A DNA stretch of 64,000 nucleotides from contig VGAA01000003.1 in the NCBI GenBank assembly GCA_016870895.1, positions 1-64,000 on the forward strand, read 5' to 3'. The position numbers and the translations under genes are program-made. The notes beneath the pieces are model-generated. The model did not search any database and had not been told where the DNA came from. It saw only the letters and a program-made list of their open reading frames with translations. Within the stretch, counting starts at the first letter, position 1. Every line of letters begins with the position of its first letter. Positions 38,000-47,454 of the stretch are shown piece after piece. The stretch comes from Actinomycetota bacterium (GTDB lineage: Bacteria; Actinomycetota; Actinomycetes; Nanopelagicales; Nanopelagicaceae).

Positions 38000-39053
38000 G
38001 TCACATAAAAATTGGGATGAAGATGATGTGCGAATCAACAAATCCAGGCAATTTGGATCGACTAATAAAACTAGGCCAAGAACTAAAGACCGACCTGATT
38101 ATTCAAAGGCAATAACTGGCATAATTATTGAAGTAGACCGTGGTCGAGTTAAGTGTCTATTAACTATGAATGAGTCTTATGCGGTTGTTACTGCTATGAA
38201 AGCCCGGGAATTAGGCAAGAAATCTGTAGTTGTAGGTGATCTGGTTTCTATAGTTGGAGACACATCAGGAGAGGAAGGGTCGCTGGCGAGAGTCGTTGCT
38301 GTCCATCCCAGAAAAAATTCACTAACTAGAACTATTGATGACAATTTAAATGATGAAAGAGTCATCGTGGCTAATGTAGATCAACTTGCAATAGTCGTTT
38401 CGACCACAAATCCAGAACCACGAACTGGCCTGGTGGATAGAGCCTTAGTAGTTGCGTATGATCAAGGAATTTCACCTTTGATTGTTATGACTAAACAAGA
38501 TTTAGCAAATGGTGATAACTTTCTTGAAACCTATAAAGATTTAGAAATTCCTGTATTTAAGACTGATAAAAGTTCAGATTTATCTGAGTTAAGGAATATA
38601 TTAACTGGAAAAATCACAGTGTTAATCGGACATTCTGGCGTAGGTAAATCAACTTTAGTCAATAATCTTCTCTTAAAAAGTGAGGAAAATAAACAAGTTA
38701 ATACGCAAGTAAACTCATATCGTCAAACCGGAGATGTAAATGAAGTAACTGGTAGAGGTAGACATACCTCCTCAAGTGCGGTGGCTTTGTCACTATCCTC
38801 CACATTTTCTAAAGAAAACTTTGGTTGGATAATCGATACTCCTGGTGTTCGTTCCTTTGGAGTAGCTCATATTCAACCATCGCGGGTAATTGCTGCATTT
38901 CCCGAGTTTTCCGAACCAATTTCATTATGCCCAAAGAATTGCTCACATAATGAACAAGATTGTGCATTAAACACCTGGCAGAGTTTTGATGAGAAGAATC
39001 ATGCTCGACTAGCAAGCCTACGGAGAGTTTTATCTATCGGACAAGGTAAGTAA
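37992..39053 (+). CDS. rsgA: Ribosome small-subunit-dependent GTPase RsgA (YjeQ)
   Basis: A circularly permuted GTPase that checks late 30S assembly. The longer frame adds 27 atypical residues inside aroA. The ATG of MAKSHKNWDEDD, overlapping the aroA stop, is chosen and gives 353 residues. Order: an N-terminal OB fold; G4 TKQD; G1 GHSGVGKSTLVN (about 209-220); G3 DTPGVRSFG (about 275-283); and the C-terminal zinc knuckle CPKNCSHNEQDC (Cys, Cys, His, Cys). aroA-rsgA adjacency is typical of Actinobacteria. Confidence 0.96.
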   Translation: MAKSHKNWDEDDVRINKSRQFGSTNKTRPRTKDRPDYSKAITGIIIEVDRGRVKCLLTMNESYAVVTAMKARELGKKSVVVGDLVSIVGDTSGEEGSLARVVAVHPRKNSLTRTIDDNLNDERVIVANVDQLAIVVSTTNPEPRTGLVDRALVVAYDQGISPLIVMTKQDLANGDNFLETYKDLEIPVFKTDKSSDLSELRNILTGKITVLIGHSGVGKSTLVNNLLLKSEENKQVNTQVNSYRQTGDVNEVTGRGRHTSSSAVALSLSSTFSKENFGWIIDTPGVRSFGVAHIQPSRVIAAFPEFSEPISLCPKNCSHNEQDCALNTWQSFDEKNHARLASLRRVLSIGQGK

Positions 39054-39068
39054 GAGTAACCTTTCACT

Positions 39069-41375
39069 GTGAGTGAGTTATCAAGACATAAAGAGAGTAA
39101 AACTAGACAGGTTGACCTTCAAATCTCTGGTATGACCTGCTCTTCCTGTGTTGGTACAGTTGAAAAATCACTTAATAAGTTGCCGGGAGTAAGGGCCGCT
39201 GTGAATCTAGCAATGGAATCGGCCCACATAATTGCCCCCTTAAATATTTCAGAGCAAGAACTAATAGAAACCGTTAAAAGCTCAGGTTATTCAGCTAGCG
39301 CATTTAAAGGCGAAAGAGAATCATTTGAAAAATCAAATCGCTTAGGTATAAGACTATTTTTCACACTGTTATTTTCTGCTCCAATAATTGTTATCTCAAT
39401 GTTTCATGATATACATGGAAAAGTTGACCAGCAATTACTTTCACTAATCGATAGAACCAATGTATTTTTAAATGATAACAACCAGGATCTGGTGATTAAT
39501 TACCCAAACGCGCCAATTAGTACTTGGTTGCTAATAATTTTATCACTGCCAGTTGTTTTTATCTTTGCCTGGCCAATTCACAGAGCAGCCTTAAAGAACC
39601 TATTACACCCAACTATGGATACTCTAGTTTCATTGGGATCATTGATTACATTTATCTGGAGTACATATTCTGCCGCAATATATACCCCGAATGAAAGTCA
39701 AACTTCTTTTGTATATGCTGAAGTTTCAGCAGCTGTAATATTTTTTGTCATGTTAGGTCGATACCTAGAGCACAAAGCGAAACGAAAAGCCGGCTCAGCA
39801 CTTTCTGAATTATTTAAATTATCTGCGTCAGAAGTTGAGATTCATAAAAATGGCCAGACAAAGCACATCCCTATAACAGAATTAGAAATTGGAGATATAT
39901 TTGTTGTAAAGCCAGGTGAAAAAATCGCAACTGATGGCACAGTAGTATCGGGCTTTAGCACAGTGAATAATTCCTTTTTAACTGGTGAATTTACCCCGCT
40001 TGAGGTGACAGTTGGCAGTCTGGTATTTGCTGGCTCGATTAATAACAACGGAAATTTGCTTATTAAAGCTTCAAGAGTTGGATCTGATACTGAGTTAGCA
40101 AGAATTACTAGGATGGTACTAACTGCACAATCAGAAAAGGCACCTGCCCAGCAACTTGCCGATAAGGTAAGTAAAGTATTTGTTCCAGTTGTTTTAATTC
40201 TTGCAATCGCCACTTTTTTAACTTGGTATTTGATGAATCAAAGTATTGCTGAATCCATTTCAATTGCAGTTGCCGTCTTAGTAATCGCATGCCCTTGTGC
40301 ACTTGGTCTGGCCACACCAATTGCATTAATGGTGGCCTCAGGTAAGGCGGCCAAGAACGGCATCATCATTAGATCTCCAAGATCTATCGAAAAAGCGGTA
40401 GGGATTACGGATGCAGTCTTTGATAAGACTGGGACCTTAACCACTGGAAAAATGGAATTAATCGAGATGGTCTTGATAAATAATCCACTAGATAAGCAAA
40501 GCACGGAGATATCAGCCGCCGACCTAATGAGTTATGCATTAAGTCTTGAAAGCATGGATTCTCATCCGATCGCTATCGCAATATCTGAGTCCTTATCGAA
40601 ACAAGGTGCAACCAAGTGGGAAGTTTCTGAATTTGAACACACTCCTGGCGCAGGGGTAACTGGACGTATAAAGCCCAATACTTCAACAAATAGCAGAGCA
40701 GTTTTAATTGGCTCACCAATATCAATAGCTCGCAGTACTACGGAGTTTTCGCCAAAATTATTGAGTGCAATAGAGGTGGCAAAGAATCGGTCTAGCTCTG
40801 TTGCAGTCTTAGCAATAGATGGTCTGGCGTATGGAGTATTTGAAATTGGTGATCAAATAAAGGTAGATGGCAAGGTGGCAATTGAAAAACTTGAAAAATC
40901 AGGAATCAAAACATGGTTAATTACAGGCGATACTGAATCGGCAGCTGTAAACATAGGTTCTCAAGCTGGGATTGCAATCGATCATATTTTTGCCTCAGCA
41001 ACACCAGAAGACAAATTGAATTTTGTAACTTCGCTTCAAGAAAATGGAAAAGTGTTGATGGTTGGTGATGGCATAAATGATGCCGCAGCCATCACTAAAT
41101 CTGACTTGAGTATTGCTATGGGATCTGGGACTGATACCTCAATTGCTGCTGCCGACATTACCTTAGTTCGACCATCTTTATTGGCAGCCATTGATGCGAT
41201 GAAAATATCTAAGAAAACCGTAGGAGTTATTAAATCTAATCTTGGTTGGGCTTTCTTATATAACGTGGCTTTTATTCCAGTTGCAGCCACAGGAAACCTT
41301 TCACCTATGTACGCTGCAGCAGCTATGTCACTTTCATCATTATTTGTGGTACTAAATAGTTTACGAATTAGGTAA
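39069..41375 (+). CDS. copA: Copper-transporting P1B-type ATPase
   Basis: 768 residues, GTG start. One N-terminal heavy-metal domain with GMTCSSC (CxxC, about 19-25). The membrane ion-site motif CPCALGLATP (about 408-417), the actuator TGE (SFLTGEF) and the phosphorylation site DKTGTLT (about 452-458) follow. The hinge MVGDGINDAAA and the last two helices complete it. CPC indicates Cu(I) export. No copper chaperone or CsoR gene is next to it. Placed 16 bases after rsgA; it may share that transcript. Confidence 0.94.
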   Translation: MSELSRHKESKTRQVDLQISGMTCSSCVGTVEKSLNKLPGVRAAVNLAMESAHIIAPLNISEQELIETVKSSGYSASAFKGERESFEKSNRLGIRLFFTLLFSAPIIVISMFHDIHGKVDQQLLSLIDRTNVFLNDNNQDLVINYPNAPISTWLLIILSLPVVFIFAWPIHRAALKNLLHPTMDTLVSLGSLITFIWSTYSAAIYTPNESQTSFVYAEVSAAVIFFVMLGRYLEHKAKRKAGSALSELFKLSASEVEIHKNGQTKHIPITELEIGDIFVVKPGEKIATDGTVVSGFSTVNNSFLTGEFTPLEVTVGSLVFAGSINNNGNLLIKASRVGSDTELARITRMVLTAQSEKAPAQQLADKVSKVFVPVVLILAIATFLTWYLMNQSIAESISIAVAVLVIACPCALGLATPIALMVASGKAAKNGIIIRSPRSIEKAVGITDAVFDKTGTLTTGKMELIEMVLINNPLDKQSTEISAADLMSYALSLESMDSHPIAIAISESLSKQGATKWEVSEFEHTPGAGVTGRIKPNTSTNSRAVLIGSPISIARSTTEFSPKLLSAIEVAKNRSSSVAVLAIDGLAYGVFEIGDQIKVDGKVAIEKLEKSGIKTWLITGDTESAAVNIGSQAGIAIDHIFASATPEDKLNFVTSLQENGKVLMVGDGINDAAAITKSDLSIAMGSGTDTSIAAADITLVRPSLLAAIDAMKISKKTVGVIKSNLGWAFLYNVAFIPVAATGNLSPMYAAAAMSLSSLFVVLNSLRIR

Positions 41376-41377
41376 AT

Positions 41378-41454
<77 letters not shown>

Positions 41455-41491
41455 TCGGGACCTAAATCTTAGAGTAGGTTCAGCACTAAAC

Positions 41492-41520
41492 CAAAATAGA
41501 TGAATTTATTATCTATTTTG
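41492..41520. terminator. AT-rich hairpin at the end of the UPF0182 gene
   Basis: CAAAATAGAT and ATCTATTTTG form a perfect 10-bp stem with a nine-base loop across the UPF0182 stop codon. The stem is weak (AT-rich) and no long T-run follows on the minus strand, so terminator activity is uncertain. Confidence 0.4.
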
Positions 41521-44445
41521 AGCGGAGACTAATGCAGATATCGCAGCTTTAACTCTAGCTCTTGCACGATCTTCAGCAGCACCATCTAAACGCTTTTGTG
41601 CTGCTTCAAGATCTGCAAATGCAGATTGCAGTGATGCTATTGCAGATTTGATTGCTTGGCTTGTGCCAACTCCACCATTAATTGGTAAATCAGATTGATT
41701 GGTAGGAGCTTCAGTTCCAGAGTCGCCGCCAAATACTTGATCTAATGCACCTTGCAAAGTTTCACTGAATCCAATTTGATCACCAAATGAAACTAAAACT
41801 CTTTGTAGTAGCGGATATGCAGCGGTATTTCCGGTTGCTCGTACATATACCGGCTGAACATAAAGTAAGCCTTTACCAACCGGCAATGTCAATAGATTAC
41901 CTAGTACAACATCTGCTCCACCTTGGCGAAGTAGTGATAGCGAAGTTGCAACTTCAGGTTTTGCTTCAAAATTTGATGCTACCTGTGAAGGGCCAGCAAT
42001 GTTTGTTGACCTTGGTAATTGCAACACCGTTATTTTTCCGTAATTATCACCAGCATCAGCATTCACCACAGCTAATGCAGTTAAATTTTCGCGTCCACCT
42101 CGAGGCACAAATGGGGTATAAAGCGAGAAAGTTGGCTTATCTTGCCCAGGTATCTGCATGGTCAAGTAGTAAGGTGGCTGAACACCAGAGTTAGCTCCAA
42201 AGGTAGAGGGGTCCAGAGGCACCCTCCAAAAATCCTGTCCACCATAAAAGGCTTCTGCAGTTGTTACATGGTAGGCGCTCAAAATATCTCGCTGAACTCG
42301 GAACATGTCCTCTGGGTATCGAATATGAGATAACAAAGCAGGAGTTATTTCGCTCTTAGCCTTAACACTACCCGGAAATGCTTTACTCCAAGTAGCTAGT
42401 ACCGGATCTTTTTCATCCCATTGATAAAGCGAAACTGTGCCATCGTAAGCATCAACCGTTGCTTTCACTGAGTTTCTTATGTAATTCACATTGCGATCAT
42501 CTAAAGATGCGACTGCATTTGATCTACTTGTTAGAGCATCTCCAGTATTAGCTAGATTAACAATTCGAGAGTTTGGATATCCAGCATTTGTTGTATAGCC
42601 ATCAATAATCCAAAGTATTTTGCCATCAACGATTGCAGGGTATGGATCACCATCAAGTGTTAGCCAAGGAGCAACTTTTGCTACTCGCTCTCTTGGGTTT
42701 CTTTCAAAAAGAATTTTAGACTCAGAATTTATTAGATTTGATAAGACAATTCTTTGTTCTTGATACTTAATTGCAAACAGTAATCGGGTAAAAAGAGAGC
42801 CCATCGGCACTCCACCCTTACCTGTATAGGTGTAATTCTTTTGCCCATTTGGCGAGCTATCATCTGGATAGTCAAGCTCAACAGGATTTGATGCAGCTGG
42901 TCCACCAATTATTGAGTAATCTGGAACATTTTCGCCAAAATAAACTCGAGGTTGAAATTCACCCAATCCCTTGGTCGGTGGAATATCTCCCACCAAAAAT
43001 GATGGTTTACCATCGGTGTCTACGGTATTTCCATAGGCACCAACCAGTCCAAAGCCATGAGTATAAACAAGGTGATCATTAATCCAGTTACGAGACGGAT
43101 TACCATCAATATTTAGTTCACGAACCGACACCACAACATCTCGCTCTTTACCATCTATTGTGTATCGATCAATATCTAATGAATCAGCAAATGCATAGTA
43201 CGGCTTAATTTGTTGTAGTTGCCTAAAGGTGGCTGATAAAACATTTGGATCCATTAATCGAATATTGGAAATGGTTGATGCATCATTTGATAATTGCCCA
43301 GCTGATGTGGCAACAGTTGCTTGATAATCTTTAACCTCAACTTGATCCAGGCCATATGCAATACGTGTAGCATCAATATTTCTTTGGATAAATGGCGCTT
43401 CTTTGGTTGACTCAGAAGGCTTAACTTGGAATTGCTGAATTGCTGCTGGATAGATCCCAGCAATCAATACCGAGGCAATCACCATTAATGCAACGCCTGC
43501 AGTTGGTAGTAGCCAAGATTTACGAATAATATTGGCAAAAAAGAGAAGTGAACAGACTAGTGCTATTGCTGCCAAAATTGATTTGGCAGGTAATAAAGCG
43601 TTTACATCTGTATAGGTAAGACCTGTTATCAATCTTCCCTCTTTTAAGGTCAGGGCATATCTATCAAACCAGTATGCCACTGACTTAAGTAAAACAAGTA
43701 AACCAAGAAGTATCGAAAGTTGAACTCTGGCTGCAACAGTTGTTCGCTCTTCTTTTACTGCTGGTCTGATGCCACCATAAATGTAGTGAACCGCTGCTGC
43801 CACAATCAACGACAAGATAATTGTTGAAATAGCCCAACCAATTAATGCTTGGTACATAGGTAATTTAAAGGCAAAGAAGGAGACATCTAAACCAAATTGT
43901 GGATCTACTACCCCAAACTCAGTTGAATTTCTAAAAAGTAACCACTGTTGCCAAAATCTAGATCCTGCAGTACCTGCAAAGTAAAAGATTGCTAAAAAGA
44001 TGACTATTCCGACCAACCTTCTAATTGGCTCAATTTGTGCACGGTAGCGCTCAAGGTTGTCTGCCTCAACCGATACTGGAACATATACTGGACGCTTGCG
44101 AAATGCCACTAAAATATTTGCAGAGATAAATAGTGCAGTGACAAAACCAAAGCCTAAGAATAAAAATATTTTCGTAAATAATGTTGTTTGCCAAACATTT
44201 ACATAATCAACTGAGCGAAACCAAAGTAGATCGGCATAAAATCCACTTAGCGAAACTAGGATACTGGCTAATATAAACAAAATAATAAAAGTGATGGTTA
44301 ATGGACTTATCCTTCTTCGGCCACCACTTCGATTTGCAAATGGATTAGGAAAGCTGCCACCAAAGCCACCGCTACCGAAACCGCTGCCACCAAATGGATT
44401 GTTATTTCGATTAAAACCGCCACCACCAAAGCCCGAATTACTCAT
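41509..44445 (-). CDS. UPF0182 family large membrane protein
   Basis: 978 residues. Residues 1-45 are a Gly/Phe/Asn-rich low-complexity stretch. About seven membrane helices (about 50-340) follow, then a large extracytoplasmic region (about 345-900) with the family blocks LDQVEVKDYQ, YYAFADSLDIDRYTIDGKERDVVVSVREL and IDGYTTNAGYPNS. The last 80 residues are a helical Ala/Gln/Asp-rich tail. The function of the family is unknown. Neighbour PDZ-Lon protease and the DUF2342 protein repeat the Rv3193c-Rv3195 block of Mycobacterium. Confidence 0.93.
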   Translation of the reverse strand: MSNSGFGGGGFNRNNNPFGGSGFGSGGFGGSFPNPFANRSGGRRRISPLTITFIILFILASILVSLSGFYADLLWFRSVDYVNVWQTTLFTKIFLFLGFGFVTALFISANILVAFRKRPVYVPVSVEADNLERYRAQIEPIRRLVGIVIFLAIFYFAGTAGSRFWQQWLLFRNSTEFGVVDPQFGLDVSFFAFKLPMYQALIGWAISTIILSLIVAAAVHYIYGGIRPAVKEERTTVAARVQLSILLGLLVLLKSVAYWFDRYALTLKEGRLITGLTYTDVNALLPAKSILAAIALVCSLLFFANIIRKSWLLPTAGVALMVIASVLIAGIYPAAIQQFQVKPSESTKEAPFIQRNIDATRIAYGLDQVEVKDYQATVATSAGQLSNDASTISNIRLMDPNVLSATFRQLQQIKPYYAFADSLDIDRYTIDGKERDVVVSVRELNIDGNPSRNWINDHLVYTHGFGLVGAYGNTVDTDGKPSFLVGDIPPTKGLGEFQPRVYFGENVPDYSIIGGPAASNPVELDYPDDSSPNGQKNYTYTGKGGVPMGSLFTRLLFAIKYQEQRIVLSNLINSESKILFERNPRERVAKVAPWLTLDGDPYPAIVDGKILWIIDGYTTNAGYPNSRIVNLANTGDALTSRSNAVASLDDRNVNYIRNSVKATVDAYDGTVSLYQWDEKDPVLATWSKAFPGSVKAKSEITPALLSHIRYPEDMFRVQRDILSAYHVTTAEAFYGGQDFWRVPLDPSTFGANSGVQPPYYLTMQIPGQDKPTFSLYTPFVPRGGRENLTALAVVNADAGDNYGKITVLQLPRSTNIAGPSQVASNFEAKPEVATSLSLLRQGGADVVLGNLLTLPVGKGLLYVQPVYVRATGNTAAYPLLQRVLVSFGDQIGFSETLQGALDQVFGGDSGTEAPTNQSDLPINGGVGTSQAIKSAIASLQSAFADLEAAQKRLDGAAEDRARARVKAAISALVSAQNR

Positions 44446-44464
44446 GCGCAGATCTTATCTACTC

Positions 44465-45526
44465 CTAGGCGATACTTTTACAACTTGGATATTGGGTGGT
44501 ATCAGGTGATCTAAGAATTGAGACGGCCTGGGAGAGTGTGGCGATTGGCACAATTTTCATCTCCGCTTGGGCCTTGGCATTAAGAATCTCATCAATATCC
44601 CCAAGTTCTTCGCAATTTCTGATGGGTGTAAAAAATAACTCCACCCCAGCCTTACTGGCTCCAATAATTTTCTCAGCAATTCCTCCGATTGGGCCAACTA
44701 GACCATCTTGCGTAATTGTGCCCGTACCCGCAATATTTCTAGATCGAATTAAATCCTCTTTAGTCAACTTATCAATTACGCCTAGTGCAAAAATTAAACC
44801 TCCGCTTGGCCCACCAGTTTCAGCAAGTCTTATTTTCACATCAAATGGAAAATCAAATTGATTTCTCAATCCAATACCGATAAATGCAGAGCCATCATCT
44901 CGGGCGGAGAGCTTGATTTGTTGTTCAACTATATTTGTACCCGCCCGTAAGACCTTTACACTTACCTGATCTCCTGGTTTTTTTTGCTCAAGTTCGCTTG
45001 CTAATTCGGCTTGAGTTTCATACCTTGAATTGTCAACAGTTAGAAGCTCATCTCCAACCTTTAGCACTTTAAAAGCATTACTTTGCTCATTAACCTGGCC
45101 AATAATTAATTTCGAACTTAACTCATAACCTAAGTATTTCAGCGCCGCTGCAGTTGCATTGAGTTGAGAATCTGCCATCTCCTGTGCTCCCATTTTCATG
45201 GATTGCTCTGTCGTCTCGCCCTCTGGGTAAACCTCAACTCGTGGTAACACAGCCCTATCTCGAGCAATCCAACTATATAAAACATCAAATCCAGTTATAT
45301 AAGAATCTGGATCGGTGACCATAACCGATGTCACCGATAATTTGCCAGTTGTGGGATAGACCTGAGTACCAGAGATGGTTATCGATGAGCCCAAAATGTT
45401 TTGCGGATCACCTGGCGATAAAATCACATATGGTGATTTGATTAAAAAAGCGGCCAAGATTAGGACGGTTAGAAGTAGTTGAGTTGATCTAGGTAGTCTA
45501 GATTTTACGGGAAGAATTGATCGCAT
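44465..45526 (-). CDS. Membrane-anchored PDZ domain and Lon-like (S16) protease, YlbL type
   Basis: 353 residues. An N-terminal membrane helix (about 13-33) is followed by a beta-rich linker, a PDZ domain (about 130-215, GQVNEQSNAFKVLKVGDELLTV) and the S16 protease domain. In the latter, GGPSGGLIFALG carries the catalytic Ser and GLVGPIGGIAEKIIGASKAG the catalytic Lys. It should act outside the membrane on misfolded or divisome-linked proteins by analogy with Bacillus YlbL (inference). Followed by UPF0182, 19 bases apart. Confidence 0.92.
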   Translation of the reverse strand: MRSILPVKSRLPRSTQLLLTVLILAAFLIKSPYVILSPGDPQNILGSSITISGTQVYPTTGKLSVTSVMVTDPDSYITGFDVLYSWIARDRAVLPRVEVYPEGETTEQSMKMGAQEMADSQLNATAAALKYLGYELSSKLIIGQVNEQSNAFKVLKVGDELLTVDNSRYETQAELASELEQKKPGDQVSVKVLRAGTNIVEQQIKLSARDDGSAFIGIGLRNQFDFPFDVKIRLAETGGPSGGLIFALGVIDKLTKEDLIRSRNIAGTGTITQDGLVGPIGGIAEKIIGASKAGVELFFTPIRNCEELGDIDEILNAKAQAEMKIVPIATLSQAVSILRSPDTTQYPSCKSIA

Positions 45527-45535
45527 TATCTCTTA

Positions 45536-45712
45536 TTAATTTTTATGACGAAAAGTATTTTGGAACTTCTTAAACTTATTTACCGACCTGCTTGTTTGAT
45601 TATCAAATTTAGATTTATATTTAGTAAGCCAGACTCCATAGAGAATGGAACAAAACACCGCACCAATGGGAATGACCCACCAGATTAAGGCAGAAAGCGG
45701 GGCGGAGCTCAT
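45536..45712 (-). CDS. 58-residue single-pass membrane protein
   Basis: A short reading frame found by hand. It begins MSSAPLSALIWWVIPIGAVF and ends FRNKN-like in the basic tail FQNTFRHKN. One membrane helix (about 8-29) is followed by a cytoplasmic tail rich in Lys and Arg. Its stop is nine bases from the PDZ-Lon protease start, so the two are probably co-transcribed. The ATG lacks a strong Shine-Dalgarno. Small proteins of this shape occur at this place in Actinobacteria; function unknown. Coding status rests on the plausible protein and operon position. Confidence 0.68.
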   Translation of the reverse strand: MSSAPLSALIWWVIPIGAVFCSILYGVWLTKYKSKFDNQTSRSVNKFKKFQNTFRHKN

Positions 45713-45807
45713 AGGCCAATCATATTCAGCGGGGAAGAAAAAGGTAGGCAGGATTGTTATAGAGAATTGCGATATCTTTAAGTACTCAAAATAGATGGGA
45801 ATTTTTA

Positions 45808-47124
45808 ATGAGCTTCGGTTTCCTACCAGCAGATGGGCAGCCTGACTTTGAGGCGCTGTTTAAAAAATTCTCAGAAATGGGGATTGATTCTGAAACTTTA
45901 GCTGGTGCTAAATCCTTTATTGAAAATATGCAATCTCCCACTGCGGCTAATCAAAACTTAATCAACCCAGCAACTCTTCGATCAATCGCTAAGAAAATAA
46001 TTGCAACCAAAGGTGATTTACCAGTCGGCATAACTGATCAACGGGAGATGGCGGACTCTATTGCGATTGCTAATACCTGGCTGGATACTGAAATTTTATT
46101 TCCGGCAGCTACCTTGCCCTCCGATAGCGCATGGTCCAAGGGAGTTTGGCTAGAGGAGTCATTATTCGGCTGGCAGCGGCTGATTGAACCCCTGGCAGCC
46201 GGTATGGCAGATGCCTTAGCAAAGGTGATAACTAACCCAACCACCGCACTTCCAATTGAAATCACCGCTCAGGTCGATCAATCTCCAGAGCAACAAGAGG
46301 TAATGAAGCAGATGGTGGCGAAACTTCTCCGAAGTTTTATGGGCACGCTAATTGCCAACCAATTAGGACAAGGAATTGGGCTGTTAGCTAACTCTATTAC
46401 TAGTGCTAATGATGTAGCTATTCCGCTACTTACCTCCAATAGTGGTCCACATTTAATTCCACAAAATATAAATGAGTGGGCACAAGGCTTAGGAATTGAA
46501 AAATCGGAAGTTAATCTCTATTTAGCATTACGAGAGGTGGCGGCGAGTAGATTATTTTCAAATAACACCTGGCTGCACTCCTACCTAACTGATGCTATTA
46601 CCACCTATGGCCAAGGAATCACTATCGATGTTGAATCTATTACTCGCCAAGCCGAAGCGGCGATGAGTTCTGGCGATATTGATATCAATGACCCACAATC
46701 AATTAATATCGCTTTGAACTCAGGCCTATTCACACCGCAGCAAACTCCAGCTCAAGAGCAAGCATTAACAAAATTAGAGATGGCTTTAGCCTTAATTGAG
46801 GGCTGGATTGATCATGTTATTTCCCAAGTGGCAGCCGATCGAATCCCAAGTTTTAATGCATTAATTGAAAATTCTAGACGCCGACGTGCAACTAGCTCTC
46901 CTATGCAACAGATGTTTGCTAGTTTACTTGGTTTAGAAATTTCACCAAGAAAATTAAGGGAGTCAGCCACTTTTTGGGGTGAGGTAAAGAAATTACGCAA
47001 TTCAGATGGTCGAGATAAATGTTGGGAAGATCCAGCATTTTTACCAATGCCTAAAGATTTAACTGATGTGGCGGCGTTTTTAGATAGCGTGACAGTTCCA
47101 GATGATCTATCTGGATTGATTTAA
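45808..47124 (+). CDS. DUF2342 (zincin-like) family protein, possibly non-catalytic
   Basis: 438 residues, related to the actinobacterial zincin-like 'putative hydrolase' family next to the PDZ-Lon gene in Mycobacterium. Family landmarks: WLDTEILFP, VGLA-type helix GTLIANQLGQGIGLLA (about 179-194), the segment LREVAASRLFSNNTWL (about 241-256) and LALIEGWIDHVI. In members I remember, the RExxH-type segment has His where this protein has Ala (REVAAS), so the metal site may be lost. I am not certain of the consensus. No signal peptide or membrane helix is visible. Confidence 0.82.
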   Translation: MSFGFLPADGQPDFEALFKKFSEMGIDSETLAGAKSFIENMQSPTAANQNLINPATLRSIAKKIIATKGDLPVGITDQREMADSIAIANTWLDTEILFPAATLPSDSAWSKGVWLEESLFGWQRLIEPLAAGMADALAKVITNPTTALPIEITAQVDQSPEQQEVMKQMVAKLLRSFMGTLIANQLGQGIGLLANSITSANDVAIPLLTSNSGPHLIPQNINEWAQGLGIEKSEVNLYLALREVAASRLFSNNTWLHSYLTDAITTYGQGITIDVESITRQAEAAMSSGDIDINDPQSINIALNSGLFTPQQTPAQEQALTKLEMALALIEGWIDHVISQVAADRIPSFNALIENSRRRRATSSPMQQMFASLLGLEISPRKLRESATFWGEVKKLRNSDGRDKCWEDPAFLPMPKDLTDVAAFLDSVTVPDDLSGLI

Positions 47125-47139
47125 AGTTAGATTTTAAAA

Positions 47140-47219
47140 AGCGAAATCCCCGGCCGCACATTTCCTATCTGCCTTCCCCTTGCAGATATGAAACGGTTAT
47201 CCGGGGACTTCGTAGCGCT
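47140..47219 (+). ncRNA. Candidate structured RNA with C-rich loop
   Basis: An 80-nt segment folds by eye into one long interrupted stem: AGCG/CGCT, TCCCCGG/CCGGGGA, CCG/CGG, TTTC/GAAA and ATCTGC/GCAGAT, closed by the loop CTTCCCCTT. Strand is assigned + because long T-runs follow at about 47272-47290, but the fold is also possible on -. It could be a small RNA, for example a relative of the actinobacterial 6C RNA, or a leader of the metallopeptidase gene. The 319-bp spacer also holds the DnaA-box-like cluster and nothing else I can name. Confidence 0.55.
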
Positions 47220-47392
47220 AACTTAGGTTAATCAATCCGGATAATCAACTTGATCCGACCAGTTATTTGGCGTTTTTTTAAGTTTTTTTTGGCCAGAATC
47301 TGGTAAATTGAAGATGTTGTAATCAAAAAACATTTCGTGCGGTATGCCTAAATATAAAGTCGATATAGGTATGCGTAAAATTACCTAATCTC

Positions 47393-47454
47393 TGTGGATT
47401 AACCTGTGGAGATAACCTAAATTATGGTGGATAAAAAGAGGTAATGGTGGATAA
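47393..47454 (+). promoter_or_regulatory. Cluster of four DnaA-box-like nonamers
   Basis: In one orientation: TGTGGATTA (47393), TGTGGAGAT (47405), GGTGGATAA (47426) and GGTGGATAA (47446), against the consensus TGTGGATAA. Three match at 8 of 9 positions. The last covers the start of the metallopeptidase gene. It could be a DnaA-controlled promoter or a DnaA-titrating site. dnaA and dnaN are not here, so it is not called an origin. Confidence 0.45.

Noticed and set aside
47393-47454. Replication origin
   Set aside because: No dnaA/dnaN/recF/gyr genes and no clear unwinding element; only DnaA-box-like sites are supported.
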